Made by a program: the position numbers and the translations under genes. 64,000 bases of DNA from Pontibacterium sinense (GTDB lineage Bacteria; Pseudomonadota; Gammaproteobacteria; Pseudomonadales; Balneatricaceae). Positions 59,994-64,000 of the stretch are shown piece after piece (the first letter of the stretch is position 1; every line of letters begins with the position of its first letter). The notes below the pieces were generated by a model. The model made no database searches, was not told the DNA's origin, and saw only the letters and a program-made list of their open reading frames with translations. The stretch is taken from NCBI RefSeq assembly GCF_015209595.1, contig NZ_JADEYS010000008.1, forward strand, positions 124,001-188,000. Reading direction: 5' to 3'.

Positions 59994-60007
59994 GCGATTT
60001 TAGATGA

Positions 60008-60118
60008 ACAGGCTTCAGGTCTCGCCGTATGGATAATACTCACCGTCTGGTGTACGGAGCAGATACAGGTACATCGCGGATATATTTTGTCGGTATCACT
60101 ATTGAGTTTGAAAGCGGC
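60008..60118 (+). pseudogene. Decayed YoeB-type toxin
   Basis: In the frame that starts with ACA at 60008 the translation reads TGFRSRRMDNTHRLVYGADT, close to the C-terminal YoeB motif SGFWSRRITEEHRLVYAV (from memory). It follows an in-frame TGA at 60005-60007. The first 50 or so residues of a normal YoeB are missing: only ILDEQ-like codons remain between the antitoxin stop and this block, in another frame. The frame continues without further resemblance to about 60200. An active toxin cannot be made. Confidence 0.65.
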
Positions 60119-60252
60119 GAGGAATTGTTGGCGAAGGGTAGCTCGCTACGTAGCAGGATAAGGATGCAATGCGCGATGCGATTGCACCCGATGTGCTGAA
60201 AACTCAGCTTTTCACCCGCGTTATGATATGAGTGGCGGGATAAGAGGTTACC

Positions 60253-60510
60253 TCAGATAAATATCTCTTCACCCCGATGATCAATAAACAGTTTGGCTCT
60301 CTTATGCGTGAGCTGCACACAGGTCTCTTCGGCCGTCACGGTATCGACGAGGGAGAAACTGCGTGTTTGATCTTTCTTCGTGATACTCCCGCGCAATCGA
60401 TAGCGATTGCCATCCTGCTCTGGCGTGGCTGTGATCGTAAAGCCCTTGTAGCGAACAGCGCCTTCCGGCAAGGGAGCGAAAAGAGATTTCAGGGTGGTGA
60501 ATAAGCCCAT
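60253..60510 (-). CDS. HlyU family protein
   Basis: An 85-residue protein with ATG 60510 and GAGG eight to nine bases upstream; the longer frame to 60540 is rejected. The start MGLFTTLKSLFAPLPEG and the block YKGFTITATPEQDGNRYRLR match the HlyU family. HlyU was named as a transcription activator of hemolysin in Vibrio, but most relatives are uncharacterised. It is a single gene between the toxin wreck and the nitronate monooxygenase gene. Confidence 0.83.
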   Translation of the reverse strand: MGLFTTLKSLFAPLPEGAVRYKGFTITATPEQDGNRYRLRGSITKKDQTRSFSLVDTVTAEETCVQLTHKRAKLFIDHRGEEIFI

Positions 60511-60727
60511 GGCTAGACTCCTCATTTTTTTTGATTTCATACTAGAAGCCGCAATAGGCTGAAGGGAAGGGGAGCACTACCAAAGCAGGTTGGTTTTTGA
60601 GCAATTGGGTACTTAGGTCCTATTAGGATGGGCTTGGGTTGTCATGAAGGCTTTAGGCAGGGGGCGTATGAAGCTTGAGTGGAGAACATCAAACAGGCTC
60701 CGGCCCCATGTATCCACCCCCAATGCA

Positions 60728-61774
60728 TCACTCTGTGTTTTGTACACCCATCAGATGCTGTGTAAGCGCACGTGCTGAGATTTCTTTACACCCGGTTACG
60801 TTCTGTCCGGCCCATAAAGGTGAAAAATCACTACTGCCCTGGCTCTCCGCTTTTGCGCGCAAGGGCGCTACGGCTGCGGTCGCTAATGGGAATTTTGGAG
60901 CGTAATCACTGATCGGACCTTGTTCACGCATTAAACGATTCACGATGCCACGTGCCGGGCGTCCAGAATAAACATTGGTTAATGCCGTCAGGCGTGCGTC
61001 ATCACTTTTTAGTGCGTCCCGATGTAACTTGCTGGTCTTCGCTTCCGGGCACAGCATATAGGCCGTACCGATTTGTACGCCAGAGGCGCCCAGTGCCATC
61101 GCGGCTTTAATTCCTTGTGCATCCGCAATTCCGCCAGCTGCGATAACCGGTACCTTAACGGCGTTGACGATTTGTGGCAGCAGCGTAAATGTTCCCATTT
61201 GCGTATTCAGGTCGTCTGTAAGAAACATCCCCCGGTGGCCGCCTGCCTCTACGCCTTGGGCAATGATCGCATCCACACCCTGTGCTTCGAGCCAGATAGC
61301 CTCCTCTACCGTTGTCGCCGAGGAGATGATTTTTGCCCCACTGGAGCGGACCTTGTCTAGCAAGTCCGAGGACGGCAACCCAAAATGAAAGCTCACTACC
61401 GCGGGTTTGAATTCGCAGACAATATCAGCGGCTTCCCGATCGAATGGCTTCCGCGTGGGGCCAGAAGGGATCAGATCGGCATCAACACTGAGCTCACCGT
61501 AGTAACCGCTGAGTTTCCCTTTCCATGTGATGGCCTCCACTTCATTTACTACGGGTGGAGTATGGCAAAAGAAATTCACATTAAAGGGCTGGGTTGTATG
61601 CGCTTTGATATGCCTTAATTCGCTCCGAAGGGTGTCAGTATCAAGCATTGCACACGGCAGAGAACCTAAGCCTCCTGCATTTGATACAGCGATGGTCAGA
61701 GCACTGTCTTGTACACCTGCCATCGGTGCTTGAATGATGGGATATTCGATATCAAATAGCGCTTGTATGGTCAT
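60728..61774 (-). CDS. Nitronate monooxygenase
   Basis: A 348-residue FMN enzyme with a TIM-barrel. The motifs YPIIQAPMAGVQDSALTIAV at the start, the catalytic His block IAQGVEAGGHRGMF and the flavin loop VIAAGGIADAQGIKAAMALG with GASGVQIGTAY are those of class I nitronate monooxygenase. It oxidises toxic nitronates such as propionate 3-nitronate. ATG 61774 is preferred to the GTG at 61777. It starts 5 bp past the MFS gene stop and is part of the same operon. Confidence 0.91.
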   Translation of the reverse strand: MTIQALFDIEYPIIQAPMAGVQDSALTIAVSNAGGLGSLPCAMLDTDTLRSELRHIKAHTTQPFNVNFFCHTPPVVNEVEAITWKGKLSGYYGELSVDADLIPSGPTRKPFDREAADIVCEFKPAVVSFHFGLPSSDLLDKVRSSGAKIISSATTVEEAIWLEAQGVDAIIAQGVEAGGHRGMFLTDDLNTQMGTFTLLPQIVNAVKVPVIAAGGIADAQGIKAAMALGASGVQIGTAYMLCPEAKTSKLHRDALKSDDARLTALTNVYSGRPARGIVNRLMREQGPISDYAPKFPLATAAVAPLRAKAESQGSSDFSPLWAGQNVTGCKEISARALTQHLMGVQNTE

Positions 61775-61779
61775 CACGT

Positions 61780-63015
61780 TTAAACCTTAGTGTTGAGTGG
61801 TTCTTGGGCTTTCTGGCCGTGCTTTTTCTTCACGTCACTAAAAAGCCATGCTGTTGTTGCGGCTAATAGGCAGGCGGAAATGGCGTGTGCCCAGTCCAGT
61901 GCATCCCAGCCCATGAACTTATTCTCGCCAATTATCCAAATCAATACAGGGCCTGCTATTTGTCCAACGGCAAAGCCTGCGGTCATTCTTGAAAGCAGTT
62001 TGGTGGGGTTATCCGGCATCTGCTCTCTGGCAAGCTGTAAACCGGCCATTGTCGCCACCATGAATGTACCGCCAACAAGGATAGCAGCGATGACCAGCGC
62101 CCAGAGTTCTGTATGAAATAGAAGTAATAACGGAGCCAGGGCCATAATACCTTGCACACTGGCCCATACGGCTCTGCGCGACCATGACGCCAAACAGACC
62201 GCAGCGGTTAAGACTGATAAGCCTGCGGCCAGACCAAAAAGAGGCCAGGTGAGTCCAAAAATTAAAGGATCAGGCACGAGCTGTTTAGCCAATGTGGGTA
62301 GATACGTAGCCGGGATAATGTACCCGAACCCCATTACGCCGTAGCAAACAATTAAAGCAGTGTGTCCCTTTAAAGACGTTGCTTGCGCCTTGGGCAGGGT
62401 ACTTGCCACCACTCGTGATTGAGAGGAGGAATAGGCTGGCATGCTGCGCTGGACAAAGATCGCTCCGACGAGCGCAATAAAACCGAGTTCTACCCAGATG
62501 GCCTGCGCCGTTTGATAGCCCCCAAGCCAGGCAATTGTGCCCGCTATGGCAATGCCGCAACCAACCCCGGTGTAGATTCGTCCACTTTGAGAAAGCGTTT
62601 TCATCTGTTCAAGCAACTGAAGGCAACAGCTACTCGCGCACACCAGAACCCACGCGCTACATGTGCCCGCGGCAAACCGAAGCAGTAACCCATACAGGTG
62701 AACATCGTGCGTTGCCCATGCTGCACCGAATGTGACTAAGGCGACCCCCAGCAGGCCAAGGTGCAGTCCCCGTTGTGGGTTTGCGCTAAACCATGAGGCT
62801 GTCAGAGCACCCACAAGATACCCGACATAATTTGCAGCCGCCCACTCCGTCCCGGAAACGGCATCAATCGTGCCGTCCCTCAGCATAAGAGGCATCAATG
62901 GCGTGAAGGCAAACCGACCAATCCCCATCGCAATCGCGAGCGCAACGATACCCGCGATGATAATCTGGCGTGCATGCTTCGTATGATCGGGTTGTGTGGA
63001 GATAGTGGCATTCAT
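61780..63015 (-). CDS. YbfB/YjiJ family MFS transporter (second member)
   Basis: A 411-residue protein with 12 membrane segments and the family signature AMGIGRFAFTPLMPLMLRD and AANYVGYLVGALTA. It resembles the carrier at 43916-45121, so the window holds two paralogues. Here it is in an operon with nitronate monooxygenase and beside a divergent LysR gene at 63081, with 65 bp between. It may handle a nitro compound or its product, but that is inference from context. Confidence 0.87.
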   Translation of the reverse strand: MNATISTQPDHTKHARQIIIAGIVALAIAMGIGRFAFTPLMPLMLRDGTIDAVSGTEWAAANYVGYLVGALTASWFSANPQRGLHLGLLGVALVTFGAAWATHDVHLYGLLLRFAAGTCSAWVLVCASSCCLQLLEQMKTLSQSGRIYTGVGCGIAIAGTIAWLGGYQTAQAIWVELGFIALVGAIFVQRSMPAYSSSQSRVVASTLPKAQATSLKGHTALIVCYGVMGFGYIIPATYLPTLAKQLVPDPLIFGLTWPLFGLAAGLSVLTAAVCLASWSRRAVWASVQGIMALAPLLLLFHTELWALVIAAILVGGTFMVATMAGLQLAREQMPDNPTKLLSRMTAGFAVGQIAGPVLIWIIGENKFMGWDALDWAHAISACLLAATTAWLFSDVKKKHGQKAQEPLNTKV

Positions 63016-63080
63016 GGAGCCATTATGACGATCACATGATATGCTCGAATAGTGAATTATTAGAGCGGACCATTCACAAA

Positions 63081-63947
63081 ATGAGAAAGTTAAGCCTTGA
63101 TGATCTCCATATCTTTCGTTGCGTCGCCCTTGAAGGGGGCATCCTACGCGCGGCCAATAAGCTCAACCGAGTGCCTTCCAACGTTACCAAGCGCATCAAA
63201 CAGTTTGAGGAGCGGCTTGGGGTTAAGCTATTAAGCCGGCAGGGGCGTGGAATCGTACTCACGGATGAGGGCCGGACATTGCTTGGGCATGCTGAACGCC
63301 TGCTTAGAATGGCGGACGAGATAGAGCAGGAAGTTTGCAATGGTGCTGTTCGTGGTGTGCTTCGCCTCGGATCACTTGAAAGTGCTGCCAGCGTGAAACT
63401 GCCCCCGTTTCTTTCCCAGTACCATAAAGGGTTCCCGGAAACGACAATCGAGCTTCAAACCGGCACGACCGGTGCATTGCTGCGTTTGGTGGACAGTTAC
63501 GAAATTGAGGCTGCTTTTGTCTCAGAGCCTTTTGAGCAGGGAAACCTATCGTCAATCAAGGTCTTTGAGGAGGAGCTTGTCCTAATTACGCCGCAAGGCA
63601 CGCCAGCCATTCACGATGCTGCGGACCTTGGCAAGCATACGGTTGTGGCATTTCCTCATGGCTGTTCTTATCGACGTCGCCTGATTGAATGGCTATCCGA
63701 GGCGGGCGTATCTCCTGAACGCTTTCTGGATTTGGGGTCTTATCACGCCATCGTTGCCTGTGTCACCGCGGGTACCGGGGTTGCCATCGTGCCAACGGGG
63801 GTACTTGATAATGCAGTATCCGGGAGTCTGGTGGAGCGTAATACTCTGCCAGAATTGCTCAAAGTGAATCACACACACTTAGTCTGGCAGGGGGAGCAAA
63901 GTCCCCAGCTAAAAGCCTTGATCGATCTGTTGCCTGTTTTACATTGA
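63081..63947 (+). CDS. LysR family transcriptional regulator, divergent to the MFS-nitronate operon
   Basis: A 288-residue LysR regulator. The N-terminal wHTH reads LHIFRCVALEGGILRAANKL and is followed by VTKRIKQFEERLGVKLL; the effector domain fills the rest, ending PQLKALIDLLPVLH. The ATG at 63081 gives the usual LysR start MRKLSLDDLHIF; the frame is open from 63036 without support. It is divergent to the MFS and nitronate monooxygenase genes and is their likely regulator. The ligand is not known. The gene ends 53 bp before the window end and nothing further is seen. Confidence 0.88.
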   Translation: MRKLSLDDLHIFRCVALEGGILRAANKLNRVPSNVTKRIKQFEERLGVKLLSRQGRGIVLTDEGRTLLGHAERLLRMADEIEQEVCNGAVRGVLRLGSLESAASVKLPPFLSQYHKGFPETTIELQTGTTGALLRLVDSYEIEAAFVSEPFEQGNLSSIKVFEEELVLITPQGTPAIHDAADLGKHTVVAFPHGCSYRRRLIEWLSEAGVSPERFLDLGSYHAIVACVTAGTGVAIVPTGVLDNAVSGSLVERNTLPELLKVNHTHLVWQGEQSPQLKALIDLLPVLH

Positions 63948-64000
63948 TCCACTTGAGCCTATGCATATGATGGTCTCGAGTGCGTCTGACATGGACGGCT

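Overview
The window looks like ordinary chromosome of a marine heterotrophic gammaproteobacterium, probably of the Oceanospirillales/Marinobacterium-Neptunomonas type. This rests on the housekeeping order dnaX-ybaB-recR-rnd-ycgL-ycgN, the relatives of radD, hrpB, rnr and pqiBC, and many C4-dicarboxylate/tricarboxylate uptake systems with their own two-component regulators. The genus is inference. I see no rRNA, tRNA, CRISPR array, prophage or intact insertion sequence.

Bases 1-6300 hold the end of a pqi operon (pqiB fragment, pqiC), then minus-strand genes: radD, a glycosyltransferase, a DUF5610-like protein, a small HTH protein and a DUF2058 protein. A membrane protein, a Sel1-repeat/SPOR-like protein and the kinase srkA follow (6.4-9.8 kb). 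The 9.9-14.8 kb block is dnaX-ybaB-recR and rnd-ycgL-ycgN. dnaX carries a slippery heptamer followed by a -1-frame stop, as in the E. coli tau/gamma switch. Next come a PhnD-like binding protein, hrpB and a soluble chemoreceptor with four tandem PAS domains.

From 21.4 to 28.9 kb there is a complete regulatory circuit: dctB-dctD, two near-identical palindromes, a sigma-54 promoter, a TAXI/TRAP binding protein with fused permease, and a BFD-like [2Fe-2S] protein. From 29 to 35 kb lie a diguanylate cyclase, a small helical protein, a predicted 27-residue membrane protein with its own ribosome binding site and terminator, malate:quinone oxidoreductase, a DUF4389 protein and a di-haem peroxidase behind a possible ANR/FNR promoter. 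From 35.5 to 43.5 kb a tripartite tricarboxylate transporter (tctCBA), a porin and a secreted isochorismatase-fold hydrolase lie divergent to a CitA/CitB-type two-component system.

The last 20 kb is an accessory-type assortment: MFS carriers beside divergent regulators, an AbfD/HpaB-like flavoprotein, a thioesterase, a LysE exporter, rnr with a 14-bp tandem repeat at its stop codon, a MocR regulator whose start codon lies in a palindrome, redox enzymes, an orphan YefM-like antitoxin followed by what reads as the wreck of a YoeB toxin, HlyU, a nitronate monooxygenase and LysR regulators.

No obviously new multi-gene system was found. The most interesting leads are the 27-residue ORF, the dnaX frameshift signal, the DctD enhancer/sigma-54 layout, the AbfD homologue lacking two cluster ligands, the eroded toxin and the duplicated gene tail at 58.7-59.0 kb.
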